Under the pieces are notes generated by a model. The model saw nothing but the letters and a program-made list of their open reading frames with translations, ran no database searches and was not told the DNA's origin. A program made the translations under genes and the position numbers. From Streptomyces camponoticapitis (GTDB taxonomy: Bacteria; Actinomycetota; Actinomycetes; Streptomycetales; Streptomycetaceae): a stretch of 45,480 nt of DNA. Positions 33,890 to 42,575 of this stretch are shown here, piece after piece (position 1 is the first letter of the stretch; the number at the start of each line of letters is the position of its first letter). Where the stretch lies: positions 1 to 45,480 of the forward strand of contig NZ_BMMV01000040.1 in assembly GCF_014646115.1 (NCBI RefSeq), read 5' to 3'.

Positions 33890-34498
33890 GTGCCCGTGCA
33901 GGAGAACGACACCCTCAAGTCGCGATACCAGCAGAACGTCTCCACGGATCTTGAGCAGAACACGGCTGAGCAGGAGCGAATCCGCAGGGAGATTGTCTCC
34001 TTGCAGGAAAAGTTGAGTGGTCTGGAACACGACCATGAACTGCTGGTGGGCATGAAGGCTGCGCTCGGCGAGGCCACCACCGTTCCCCGCCCGCGCCGCG
34101 CGGGGAAGAATGCGATCACCAAGAAAGCCGCCGACAGGACACCCGTCGTGAAGGCATCTTCTGCGAAGAAGACGGCCAGGCGCAAAGCGGCAGCGGGGAC
34201 CAAGACGCCGGACACAGTGGAGAAAACCCCCTCGCTCGGCGACCTGATCCACCAGCACCTGAGCAAGCAGTCAGGGCCACTGACAGCTGGCGAGATCGCG
34301 AGCGCAATGAGCGCTGAGCACCCGCAGCGCAACATCAGCGACACCTACGTACGAGCCGCGACGGAGCGACTGGTGGCCCGGAGCCAAGCAGAACGGTCCA
34401 AGCAGGGTTCCACCGTCCACTACACAGCCGTCAAGGCGAACAACTCCGAGAGCACCACTACCCCGGCTGACAAGGAAACGGTGCCAGCCGGCGCCTGA
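33890..34498 (+). CDS. Basic coiled-coil protein with predicted winged-helix domain
   Basis: GTG 33890 follows AAGGAG by 5 bases, an excellent ribosome binding site. The 202-aa product has an N-terminal coiled coil (residues ~15-60, EQNTAEQERIRREIVSLQEK) and a lysine/alanine-rich, histone-like linker (~65-112, AVKASSAKKTARRKAAA-like). A compact helical domain follows (~115-180, DLIHQHLSKQSGPLTAGEIA, SDTYVRAATERLVARSQAER), fitting a winged helix with a final strand pair. It is probably a DNA-associated, nucleoid or regulatory protein. AT content is higher than its neighbours. A perfect hairpin terminator follows. Confidence 0.75.
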   Translation: MPVQENDTLKSRYQQNVSTDLEQNTAEQERIRREIVSLQEKLSGLEHDHELLVGMKAALGEATTVPRPRRAGKNAITKKAADRTPVVKASSAKKTARRKAAAGTKTPDTVEKTPSLGDLIHQHLSKQSGPLTAGEIASAMSAEHPQRNISDTYVRAATERLVARSQAERSKQGSTVHYTAVKANNSESTTTPADKETVPAGA

Positions 34499-34539
34499 CC
34501 CGCCGCCACAAGCCCTCCAGACAATGACGTACGTGAGTA

Positions 34540-34563
34540 GATCCTCCTGACCTCAGGAGGATC
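34540..34563 (+). terminator. Perfect 11-bp hairpin after the 33890 gene
   Basis: GATCCTCCTGA (34540-34550), CC, TCAGGAGGATC (34553-34563). It lies 42 bases after the stop codon. Because the second arm contains AGGAGG it also resembles a sequestered ribosome binding site, but no start codon with a good frame follows. Confidence 0.65.
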
Positions 34564-35274
34564 GAATTACAGGATGCTCTGCCAGACCTGATGTGGACCC
34601 GAGGCACAGCGAGGATCCCTCGCATATATGCCTGGCTAGCAGCAAGGCGAGGGGCGATCACCAACAGTTGCGGTCGAGGAGGTCGTTGCTGGCGAAGTAT
34701 GCGACGACGGCTAGGACGGTGCTCACGTCTGCGAGAAGGCTGGACGGCCCTTTGAGTCCGAGACCCCAGGTTCAGGAACGACCTCGACGTTTTCCGCAGG
34801 CCGCTGACGTACCGACCGATGTCTCCACTTCGCTGACGATGCCGCGGACCAGCGCACAGACCGACGGCCGCCCCGTCGCCCAGAGCCGAGGTTTCCTTCT
34901 CCGACGAGCTCTGCGAGTAGCGGAGGCGGGGCGACCGCTGGCGGGCTTGGAACCAGGCAGTGGAAGCATCACGTACAAGATCGACTGATCACTCGTGGCA
35001 TGGAGCCTCTACGATGGTTTCTGGTGGGCGCCAGAGGCGGCGCGGGAAAATCAGCTGGTCGGAGGCTTATACGCCCGTTAGCGCAAGGTGCGGGCAGCAC
35101 GTGCGACTGGAGATGGGGGCTGCCGGTGCGCCAGGCGCAACCGACGCTCGAATCCTTGTTCCAGCGGGATCCATGACGTGAGTGCTGCGGCGTCCAGAGC
35201 GGCCGTCTTCCGTGGCGGTCCAGCACCGCCGACCTCGCGTGCGGACCCTGTGAATGAATCGAAGAGGTGAGGCA
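34564..35274. other. Gap of about 710 bp, nothing recognised
   Basis: Frames of 70-130 codons exist but none shows a domain motif or consistent codon bias. Probably decayed sequence plus the promoter of the NmrA-type gene. Confidence 0.5.
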
Positions 35275-36165
35275 ATGACCACGATTCTGGTTACGGCGGC
35301 GAACGGCGAGGTCGGCCGGCCGATGGTCGACCACCTGTTGAACGAGGGCTTTCGAGTGCGGGCGATGGTCCGCAGCGATGACGAGCGGGCACAGCGGCTA
35401 CGGGACAGAGGTGCCGAGGTCGTCTTCGGGGATCTGCTCAACTTGCGGGATGTACGCGCGGCCCTGAACGGTGCGCAGCGGGCCTATTTCGGGTACCCGG
35501 TCGGCGACGGCTTGGTCGAGGCCGCGGTGATGTTCGCGCAGGCAGCGAACGAGCAGAGTCTTGAGTACATCGTGAGCATCTCGCACTTCCAAGCTCGCCC
35601 CGACGCGCGCAGCAAGGCTACGCAGAACCACTGGCTGGCGGAGCAGGTCTTTACCCGGTCCGGAGTACCCGCGACGTACCTGCGTGTCTCCGTCTTCACG
35701 CAGTGGCTGCTCTACATCTCAGGATTGATTCGCTACGGCCGCTACGCCATGCCCTTCGATCCCGACAGCCGCTTCGCGCCCATCACCGCCAGCGATATCG
35801 CTCTGACCGCGGCGAAGCTGTTCACCGAGCCCGACGAGCACGCCGGGCATGCACTGCGCGTCACCGGTTCGGTCGAGTACAGCCATGAGGAACTCGCCGT
35901 CGAGGTCAGCAGGGTCCTTGGCCGTGGCCTTCCGTTCGAGCAGGTGACTGTGACGACGTTCCTGGAGCTGATTGGCATGCCGGACGACACCGCCAAGCTC
36001 AAGCATTTCGAGGCGTTCGCCATCGACCAGCGCGAAGGCCGCCTGGCCGGCGTCACGGACACTGCAAGGCGCATTACCGACCGGCCTCTCCAGACGGTCG
36101 AGGATTTCATCAACGAGCACCGCTCGGTGTTCGAACTCCCCTACGCGGTGCCGCCGCAAAGCTAG
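35275..36165 (+). CDS. NmrA-type NAD(P)-binding reductase (atypical SDR)
   Basis: This 296-aa protein starts MTTILVTAANGEVGRPMVDH, an atypical-SDR glycine motif (NGEVGRPM in place of TGxxGxxG). It then has AMVRSDDERAQRLRDRGAEV, VFGDLLN, EYIVSISHFQARPDA and PFDPDSRFAPITASDIALTA, typical of NmrA/HSCARG-like proteins. The classical Tyr-x3-Lys catalytic pair is not apparent, so it may be a redox sensor or a quinone reductase of the QorB kind. ATG 35275 follows AGAGGTGAGGCA. An upstream in-frame ATG at 35254 has no ribosome binding site. Confidence 0.85.
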   Translation: MTTILVTAANGEVGRPMVDHLLNEGFRVRAMVRSDDERAQRLRDRGAEVVFGDLLNLRDVRAALNGAQRAYFGYPVGDGLVEAAVMFAQAANEQSLEYIVSISHFQARPDARSKATQNHWLAEQVFTRSGVPATYLRVSVFTQWLLYISGLIRYGRYAMPFDPDSRFAPITASDIALTAAKLFTEPDEHAGHALRVTGSVEYSHEELAVEVSRVLGRGLPFEQVTVTTFLELIGMPDDTAKLKHFEAFAIDQREGRLAGVTDTARRITDRPLQTVEDFINEHRSVFELPYAVPPQS

Positions 36166-36391
36166 CCACTCACGGTCGGCCAGCCTGACCAGTTCTGCGC
36201 GGGTGCCTGGTAGTGGCCGAACTTCCAGCAACTCCTGTCGGTAGAGGCGGTGAAGGGGGCCCGAGATGGCCAGGAGCACCCGCTGCTGAGAGGGCAGGGG
36301 TGGTGCGATGACACAGCCTACTGGGCGGTTGCTGGCCCTTCGGGTACCGGACGGGTCTGCGAGTTCCTCGTCTGCCGGGACCGCTGTTTCT

Positions 36392-36877
36392 TCACAGGGG
36401 GCGCAGGATGCCTTCGGAGTCGGCGAGCGCCGCCTCGGCGAAGCCGTCGAAATCCAGGTTCGCGAGCGACAGGTTCGCGTGGACGTCGTGCACAGCGCCC
36501 GGCGTGGTCCTGAATTCCTGCGCCGGTGGAGAGTCGATGAGCTCCTGGTAGTACATCGGGTCGAGATCCTTGTCCTCGTCCGAGATGTTGAGAGCTAGGA
36601 GAGGGTGCTGGGCGGACTGCATCGTTGTCCTGTCAGCTACGAACACCACGCTGAGCTGGTCGTCCTGCCGTACCGCTGCACGGACGGCGGCGGGTGTCGA
36701 CCCGGCCCAGACCGGGTCATCGACCAGGTGGACGCGGGCTTCGTACTCCCCGCCGGCCCCCGATGGCTGGGAGACCTCTGCCACGATCATCTGCCACGCC
36801 GTCTCGTCGGCGTAGTCGGTTCTGATGATCAGAGCGGCGAATGCATCACGTCCAACGATCTCCGGCAGCACCATCAC
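36392..36877 (-). CDS. DUF6924 domain protein
   Basis: This 161-aa protein has the pattern of the Streptomyces DUF6924 family: ALIIRTDYADETAWQMIVAE near the start, HLVDDPVWAG, VVFVADRTTM, HPLLALNISDEDKDL, and the C-terminal HANLSLANLDFDGFAEAA. Function is unknown; members are cytosolic and small. An inverted repeat containing a TTGACA box lies about 70-100 bp upstream. The gene is convergent with the NmrA-type gene. Family name is from memory of the pattern. Confidence 0.78.
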   Translation of the reverse strand: MMVLPEIVGRDAFAALIIRTDYADETAWQMIVAEVSQPSGAGGEYEARVHLVDDPVWAGSTPAAVRAAVRQDDQLSVVFVADRTTMQSAQHPLLALNISDEDKDLDPMYYQELIDSPPAQEFRTTPGAVHDVHANLSLANLDFDGFAEAALADSEGILRPL

Positions 36878-36947
36878 GTTCCCCCCTTGGATGAGGGCCT
36901 GACTGTTTCACAGGGCTCCGACAACGTCTTCGCCCGTTTCTGAAGGC

Positions 36948-36981
36948 GTTGACACCTATTTTCACCGGCGGGGGTGTCAAC
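36948..36981 (-). promoter_or_regulatory. Inverted repeat with TTGACA, candidate operator/promoter of the DUF6924 gene
   Basis: GTTGACACC (36948-36956) and GGTGTCAAC (36973-36981) are perfect 9-bp complements separated by 16 bases. Read on the minus strand, TTGACA could be a -35 box with TAGGTG 16 bases on as a weak -10. This lies about 75 bp upstream of the gene start. The symmetry suggests binding of a dimeric repressor over the promoter. No other gene is supported in 36878-37177. Confidence 0.5.
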
Positions 36982-37177
36982 GGTGGTACTGCCGGACGTG
37001 AACGCGGCGCCGCCGAGTGAGGCGTCTTAGCCATCCAGTGTCACGGGCAGATTCGGGAGAACTAGTCATCCAGCGGCCGGGCCACGGCACCGCACCGACC
37101 CCGGCCGTCGACGAGGCGGTCTGTGCCGCTGGATCTCTTGGCAGCCAGGACGAGGAGGGACGACATCGACAGACCTT

Positions 37178-37825
37178 TCATGAGCCGCTCCCACGGTCGT
37201 CCGTCCCAGCACGTCGGCGACGCCGCTCCTCCTCCAGCTGTTGATGCTGCGCGAGTGCCTCGTTGGTGTCCGCCCAGACCTGCCATGACCCCTTCATCGC
37301 CTCGAAGTCCTCCGTCTGGGCCGGCAAGTTCTCGCCTCGGCGCCAGGCGAAGACGCACTCGATCACGTGGTCCACGGTGCGACTCACCACCAAGGCACGA
37401 TGGCGCCCGTGGAGCGCGACTTCCATGACATCGAGGTCCTCCCTGTAGCGCACCGCGTCAGCGAGCAGTTCACGGAGCCCGTGGTCCCGGACCTCCAAGG
37501 CCGCCATCCGCGTATCGCGCAGAAGAGGCCACCACTCCTCCTCCCAGACCTTCTCAGCCGCCCGCTGCCGTGCGTACTGCTGCTCCTCGCTGTCACCCCG
37601 GGGCGACCTGTATGGGAACGCGTCGTGGGGAACCTGTCGCGCTTTGGCGAACAGTGCCGCGAGCGTGGTCGACAGAGCGCTCGCTACCGCAATCCGTTCT
37701 GTCGCGTCACGGGCCGCCTGGGCATCGGTGGGCTGTTGGTCCGCCACCCTTTTCGAACCGATCAGTGAGATGGCGGCGCCGATGAATACGCCGAGATGGC
37801 CAGTGAGGGGCGATATCCAGTCCAT
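37178..37825 (-). CDS. Membrane-anchored coiled-coil protein, unknown function
   Basis: The start is taken at ATG 37825 (MDWISPLTGHLGVFIGAAIS), which places a transmembrane helix at residues 5-22. Met 37924 would add 33 residues of unlikely sequence. After the helix comes an alpha-helical cytoplasmic domain of ~190 aa rich in Arg, Glu and Trp (EEQQYARQRAAEKVWEEEWW, ALEVRDHGLRELLADAVRYR), with a charged C-terminal tail. Similar helix-plus-anchor proteins are common and uncharacterised in Streptomyces. A 75-bp segment repeated at 39578 lies just upstream. Confidence 0.6.
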   Translation of the reverse strand: MDWISPLTGHLGVFIGAAISLIGSKRVADQQPTDAQAARDATERIAVASALSTTLAALFAKARQVPHDAFPYRSPRGDSEEQQYARQRAAEKVWEEEWWPLLRDTRMAALEVRDHGLRELLADAVRYREDLDVMEVALHGRHRALVVSRTVDHVIECVFAWRRGENLPAQTEDFEAMKGSWQVWADTNEALAQHQQLEEERRRRRAGTDDRGSGS

Positions 37826-37924
37826 TGGCTCATGGTTGCCGACGGGCGAGAGCTCCGGAGAGGGAACGTTGTGGTTTCCCACAGAACCCGCCCCTGCCCT
37901 TTCAAGTAGAAGTCTTTTTGTCAT

Positions 37925-37999
37925 GAAAGCGACATTAGTACCCAAATTCCGCGCGTTATTCGTGCACTCGCCGTGTCACGTTCGGGACGTGTCACTTTG
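37925..37999 (-). repeat. 75-bp repeat, copy 1 (upstream of the 37178 gene)
   Basis: Aligns without gaps to 39578-39652, with 68 of 75 bases identical by eye. On the minus strand it contains two GTGACACG boxes separated by 8 bases, then GTGCACGAATAACGCGCGGA and a short ATGTCGCTTTC start-like end. It looks like a regulatory/leader region copied together with a gene start. Confidence 0.75.
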
Positions 38000-38396
38000 A
38001 CACTTGGGGTGGAGGACGGCTCCGCGTCGCGTGAGTAACGGCCCCAGATGGCGGGACCTTCTCACCTCGCGTGGCCGCTACGCTACGAGCCTGGCCTCCT
38101 GCTCGGCGGCAGCGATCTCGGCGGCCTCCCGCTTGCACACCTCGGCCACGGGTTCGGTGAGGCGTCCCGTCCTCCGGACTCGCGAAGCCCGCTATCGAGC
38201 AGGCCGGCACGTGTGGCCAGCAGACGCGGTGCACCTGCGACGCATCCGGCACCAGCCACGTCCGTGGTGACTACGGTCAGTCGGCCGACGGGGCCTGCTA
38301 CCAGCACCCTGCGGTCCGACAACGTACTGAGGGCGCACAGGTGTTCGGCACGCACGGCTACGAGCGCCCACGCGGTGCTGGACAGTTGGTTGCGGA
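38000..38396. other. Gap, no gene supported
   Basis: A minus-strand frame (38083-38412) has plausible composition (WALVAVRAEHLCALSTLSDR) but no start signal and no family motif; it may be a decayed gene end. Confidence 0.45.
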
Positions 38397-38918
38397 TCAG
38401 TATTCGCCCCATGACTGTTCACGGCCGAAGTTGCATGTCCACAGGATGAGTTTCACGTTGTTGCCTTTCCATCCGTGCGGAACGGCGAGGCACGTGTTGG
38501 TGAGGGTGTCGTACACCAGACGCCCGGCCTTGTCCCACGACCACTGGTGAGTCTGCGAACAGGGCGCCTGGACCACCGGTTTACCTGCTTCGGGGATCCC
38601 TGCCACGGCGAGGCAGAGCCCGCTCGACTCGCTCCTCAGCCACACGACGGGGTTGCCCCACCCATCGAGATTCTGAGTCTCGACGTAGAAGCGCTTCGCC
38701 CACGAGTTCGGGTTGCAGTCGAACTGGGTGGCCTGGATACCCGGGGTTTTCGAACCGCCGGGAATCGACATGCATTTCTCGCTGTGGGATGCGTAGATTC
38801 GAAGGCCCACCTCTGCTGGACCGGCGGCGCTCGCCGTGGAGGCGGGGGCGCACATCATCGCGGCAAGAAGGGCCACGAGTGCCGTACAGGTCTTCGTCAG
38901 TCTGGGACGGCTTCGCAC
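38397..38918 (-). CDS. Secreted ricin-type beta-trefoil lectin-like protein
   Basis: This 173-aa protein has a classical Sec signal peptide (RSRPRLTK, then a hydrophobic core LVALLAAMMCA, cleavage likely after ASTASA). The mature part shows trefoil repeats: HSEKCMSIPGGSK with ATQFDCNP, SSGLCLAVAGIPEAGKPVVQ with APCSQTHQWSWD, and TNTCLAVPHGWKG with LWTCNFGREQSW. C-L-x-V and Q-x-W patterns are the carbohydrate-binding core. It is a single domain without a catalytic module, so probably an extracellular sugar-binding protein. The DNA is intact. Confidence 0.85.
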   Translation of the reverse strand: MRSRPRLTKTCTALVALLAAMMCAPASTASAAGPAEVGLRIYASHSEKCMSIPGGSKTPGIQATQFDCNPNSWAKRFYVETQNLDGWGNPVVWLRSESSGLCLAVAGIPEAGKPVVQAPCSQTHQWSWDKAGRLVYDTLTNTCLAVPHGWKGNNVKLILWTCNFGREQSWGEY

Positions 38919-39111
38919 AGTTCTCCATCCAGCGGCGGTTCACGGGCAGTTGCACCGATCGTTCCAGGTGACAACTGCCGTGACCAGCCATCCGGCCAAG
39001 TTGAGCACGACCTGACGACGTACCGCACGGAGATGTCCGGGATGCTGTGAGCCGCCGGGCACAGCATGTGGTGTAGTCGACGAGAAGCGATGGCCTCCGT
39101 ACGCGACGTAC

Positions 39112-39480
39112 GTGGACCGCAGGCACGCGGCGCGCGAATGCTGCCTCCAGGGCGACGACCTGCGTGCGGTACCGGGCAAGGGGGGAGCCGGGGCCGTCGA
39201 CAAGCTGGTACGGAACCACCGTCCTCAGCTCTCCGAGTGGTATGACGCTCTGGACCACTCGCTTGAATCGGTAGTCCAGGCCGCTCCGGACCTCCCCGAA
39301 TGGGCCGTGTCGGTGGCCAAGGGCGAGCTGCTGGACTGGCACCGGACCCGGGAATACCTGACCAGCGCTGTACTCGACTACCACCACGGCGACACGGGGT
39401 CACGCCCGGAAACCGTGTTCGGCAATCTGCGCTACCACTTCTCGGCGGGCGCTTCGGTGGAGCTGGTTCCCGGTCTCTGA
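39112..39480 (+). CDS. Hypothetical protein, about 122 aa
   Basis: The frame from GTG 39112 encodes a helical, acidic protein (HRPQLSEWYDALDHSLESVV, VAKGELLDWHRTREYLTSAV) ending in a beta-like segment (TVFGNLRYHFSAGASVELVP). Codon bias is typical of coding DNA. The frame is open upstream to about 39040, so the start is uncertain. The last 80 bases overlap an antisense frame fed by the 75-bp repeat. No family recognised. Confidence 0.5.
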   Translation: MDRRHAARECCLQGDDLRAVPGKGGAGAVDKLVRNHRPQLSEWYDALDHSLESVVQAAPDLPEWAVSVAKGELLDWHRTREYLTSAVLDYHHGDTGSRPETVFGNLRYHFSAGASVELVPGL

Positions 39481-39577
39481 CCGCCGTTGGAGCTTCGAGG
39501 TGAGCCGCTGTGCCACCGACCCCGTGCTGAAGGCGCCAGGCCGGCACGGCTGGCTGACGTAGCGTTCATGTCGCTGC

Positions 39578-39652
39578 GAAAGTGACATGAGTACACAAAT
39601 TCCGCGCGTTATCCGTGCATTCGCCGTGTCACGTTCGAGGCGTGTCACTTTG
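39578..39652 (-). repeat. 75-bp repeat, copy 2
   Basis: Second copy of the 37925-37999 segment. On the minus strand the start-like ATGTCACTTTCG here opens a 62-codon frame (39400-39588) with no recognisable domain, so the copy may be a detached promoter. The rest of the 39481-39810 gap shows nothing. Confidence 0.75.
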
Positions 39653-39810
39653 GCGCCTGCTTTAGCCTCGAAGTTTCGTGACGGTCCGCCGACGGAGTCG
39701 GTGGACCGTTTTCGTGGGGTGAGGCTGTGTAGGCCCGAGGGTCCGAGTGTCGCCTCGGGGTGGCGCCAGCCAGCGCCCGCTGATACCGCGGTGTCCAAGC
39801 CGGCCCAGGG

Positions 39811-40041
39811 TCACCCCCCGGGCGCCGCCGCCGCCGTGTCGTGCGTGTTCGCCGCCACCTTCAACGCGAGGAGCGACGCCACCAACTCGTCCGCCTGGGC
39901 CTCAAGGGCGGCCCGGTCCGCCGCCGCGTCCTTCCGGGCCTCTGTCCTGCGGTTGCGGCGCTCGTTCTCTGACGCGCCCAGGTACAGGAGCGCGGTGGTG
40001 ATGACCGCACCGCCTCCCATGGTCATCAGTTCGCTGTTCAT
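39811..40041 (-). CDS. Small membrane-anchored coiled-coil protein, 76 aa
   Basis: MNSELMTMGGGAVITTALLY gives one transmembrane helix, followed by a charged helix (ENERRNRRTEARKDAAADRA, ALEAQADELVASLLALKVAA). It resembles the first third of longer Streptomyces proteins of this layout, so it may be truncated at its C-terminus, which ends AAAAPGG. It lies 70 bp left of the ISL3 element end. Confidence 0.45.
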   Translation of the reverse strand: MNSELMTMGGGAVITTALLYLGASENERRNRRTEARKDAAADRAALEAQADELVASLLALKVAANTHDTAAAAPGG

Positions 40042-40174
40042 GTACCTCGGGACACCGAAGCGGGCCCACGGGTTCCCGCTTACCCATGACTGGCTTTATT
40101 CACGAGTAGTGGCTCTGGCTCAAGTTCTGTGACCCGGTCACTGTCAGTGATCACTCGGCCCCTTCGAGCTGTGG

Positions 40175-41832
40175 GTGAAGTCGCCTGAAAATGATCCCTG
40201 GGCAACGCAGTTGGGCTGCATGTTCAGGGCCGTGGAAGAGGTCCTGCTCCGGCTCAAGGGGTTGTTGTTCCCGTCGATCGCGAACGTCGCGGTGCTGTCG
40301 GTGGACGTGAACATCGCGATAGTGCGCGTTGACGCGCAATGCACCGCCGGCGGCGCCGCGTGCCCGGTCTGTGGCACCTGGTCGAACCAGGTTCACGGTT
40401 CCTACCTGCGGTTTCCTGCTGACGTTCCCAGCGGAGGCCGACGGGTCGTCCTTCAATTGAAGGTCCGGCGGTTCACCCGTGGACATTCGGACTGCGCACG
40501 CCGCACCTTCGTCGAGCAGATACATGGTCTGACGCGCCGGCACAGTCAGCGGACCGAACGGTTGCGCTCGACCCTGGCGTCGGTCGGCTTGGCGCTCGGG
40601 GGCAGGGCCGGGGCCCGCATCGCCGGTGTTCTCGGCGTTTCCGTCAGCCGCAGCACGGTGCTTCGTCTGGTGGACGCGCTTCCCGAGCCCGAGGTGGCCG
40701 CACCACGGGTTGTCGGCGTTGACGAGTACGCGACCCGGAAGGGCCGCCACTACGGCACCGTCCTCATCAACATCGAGACCCGCCGCCCCATCGACCTGCT
40801 GCCCGACCGGGAGGCGTCCAGCCTGGCGGCCTGGCTCACCGCGCGGCCGGGCGTTGAGGTGATCTGCCGTGACCGGGCGCCGTTCTTCGCCGAAGGTGCC
40901 ACCGTCGGCGCTCCACAGGCGGTCCAGGTCGCGGACCGCTGGCACCTCTGGCACAACGTGAGCGAGGCTGCCGAACGGGCCGTCGCTCAGCACCGCCGCT
41001 GCCTCCGCGCCCTTGTCACGGCCGCCCCCGGTCCCGATCCGGAGCCTGCGCCGGAGAAGGATTCCTCTGGCTCGCCATGGCCGACCGGCCATCGTTTCGC
41101 CGACCGCACCAGGGCCCGGCACGCCGACGTCCACGCACTGCTGGAAGACGGGCACAGCCGTCGCTCGGTCCAGCGGCAGCTCGGCATGACCTGGCGAACC
41201 GTCAAGCAGCTCGCCGAGGCCAAGACTCCGGAGGAGCTGTTCACCGGCCAGTGGCAGAACCGGCCCTCGGTCCTCGATGACTACAAGCCCTACCTGGACG
41301 ACCGGTGGAACGAGGGCTGCACCAACACCTGGAAGCTGTGGGAAGAGATCGTGCCGCTCGGCTACAAGGGCAGCTACCAGCGCGTCCGCGCCTACCTGCA
41401 CAAGAAGCGAACCTCCCCACGACCGGTAGTCGCCCGGCCGCCCTCACCCCGAACGGTCGCCGGATGGATTCTCGGCGACCGGAAACCCTTCCCGAGCCCG
41501 AACAACTGCTGCTCAAAACCGTGTGCACCCACTGCCCCGAGATCGACGCGCTCACCCGACACGTCCGCGCCTTCGCCGTCATGCTGACCGAGCGCCAGGG
41601 CGAGCGTCTCCCGGACTGGCTCGTCGCCGTTCGGCAGGACGATCTGCCCAGTCTCCATACCCTTGCCGCCGGCATCGACCGCGACCGCGATGCCGTCATC
41701 GCCGGTCTCACCCTGCCCTGGAGCTCGGGCGCAGTCGAAGGCCACGTCAACCGCATCAAAATGATCAAGCGGCAGATGTATGGACGCGCGGGCTTCAACC
41801 TCCTGCGCAAGCGGGTACTGCTTGCCTCCTGA
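40175..41832 (+). pseudogene. ISL3-family transposase, one frameshift
   Basis: The first frame encodes a zinc-ribbon N-terminus (CTAGGAACPVCGTWSNQVHG), a HTH (ARIAGVLGVSVSRSTVLRLV), then VVGVDEYATRKGRHYGTVL with the first catalytic Asp, and CRDRAPFFAEGA with VADRWHLWHNV. After GWIL near 41475 the protein continues in another frame: RRPETLPEPEQLLLKTV, then LPWSSGAVEGHVNRIKMIKR (catalytic Glu) and LLRKRVLLAS, stop at 41832. A single missing base explains the break. Total about 552 codons, normal for the family. Start GTG 40175 or an internal ATG 40220. Confidence 0.88.
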
Positions 41833-41886
41833 GCGCACTGTCAGTGGCCAGTGCGACGATCCCCAGACGGCCGCGCGAGGAGAGAC

Positions 41887-42324
41887 ATGGGCACCTGGGA
41901 CATCGGCCCCTTCGACAACGACACCGCCGCCGACTTCGCCGGTGACCTGGACGAGGCAGCACTGGAAGAGCGCGAAGCCATGATCCGGGGCGTGCTCAAG
42001 CGTGCCGCCGGGCCCGCGGACTTCCTGGGTATCTACGACGGCGAGCGAGCCGTGGGCGCGGCGGCTCTGGTCGTTGCCCAGCATTCTGACGACGATCGGG
42101 CGTGTTCGAACTATGGCCCTTCAGAGCCGCTACCGGAGTTGCCTGCAGACCTTCGAATGCTCGCCGTCGACGCCCTGGATCAGGTGGTCTCCAACCGGTC
42201 TGAACTCGCCGAGCTGTGGGCCGAAGCCGCGAACTGGTCGAAGTGGCGCCAGGACATCAACCGCCTCCGCGACGTCCTTGACCCTCCGATCCCGCCACAA
42301 GAGGAAGCCCTGTTCGAGATCTAA
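41887..42324 (+). CDS. DUF4259 protein, passenger of the ISL3 element
   Basis: This 145-aa protein starts MGTWDIGPFDNDTAADFAGD, the signature opening of DUF4259 proteins, continuing with DEAALEEREAMIRGVLKRAA, a central Ala/Gly-rich helix and RQDINRLRDVLDPP near the end. Its ATG has GAGGAGAGAC upstream and lies 54 bp after the transposase stop, inside the terminal repeats. The family is widespread in actinobacteria, often with immunity-type or toxin-neighbour context, but function is unknown. The gene is intact while the transposase is not. Confidence 0.85.
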   Translation: MGTWDIGPFDNDTAADFAGDLDEAALEEREAMIRGVLKRAAGPADFLGIYDGERAVGAAALVVAQHSDDDRACSNYGPSEPLPELPADLRMLAVDALDQVVSNRSELAELWAEAANWSKWRQDINRLRDVLDPPIPPQEEALFEI

Positions 42325-42436
42325 TCGGTGACTCACAGTCACGGACCACAGAACCTGAGCCAGAGCCCGAATTTTGACAGCGCTGGGGGTACTTGCCAGG
42401 GCAGCATCAGGGTGCTCCTGGTGAAAGGTCCTGGTC

Positions 42437-42575
42437 ATGCCGCGGATGTCCAAGGTCGAGCTGTACGCGGCGATCCGGCGTGATCACCGTGCCGGCATGA
42501 AGATGCGTGAGCTTGCCGCCGACTGCCCGTTCAAGCCGGTGATCGACGAGATGCTGCGGACGGAACAGCGATACT
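42437..42575 (+). pseudogene. IS21-family transposase N-terminal remnant with internal deletion
   Basis: The frame reads MSKVELYAAIRRDHRAGMKM and REL, then jumps to FKPVIDEMLRTEQ. Full-length relatives have an HTH and linker of ~35 residues between REL and the KPVIDEMLR motif. Similarity ends near 42575. It is a different IS21 type from the fragment at 24233. Confidence 0.6.

Larger units (their letters stand above)
40111..42367 (+). mobile_element. ISL3-family insertion element carrying a passenger gene
   Basis: The ends are inverted repeats: GGCTCTGGCTCAAGTTCTGT from 40111, and on the other strand GGCTCTGGCTCAGGTTCTGT from 42367 inward, 19 of 20 identical, with weaker similarity for another 20 bases. 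Between them lie an ISL3 transposase gene and a DUF4259 gene in the same direction. The flanking 8-mers CGAGTAGT and CGAATTTT do not form a target duplication, so the insertion is old or rearranged. Length 2257 bp, longer than a simple ISL3 element. Confidence 0.8.
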
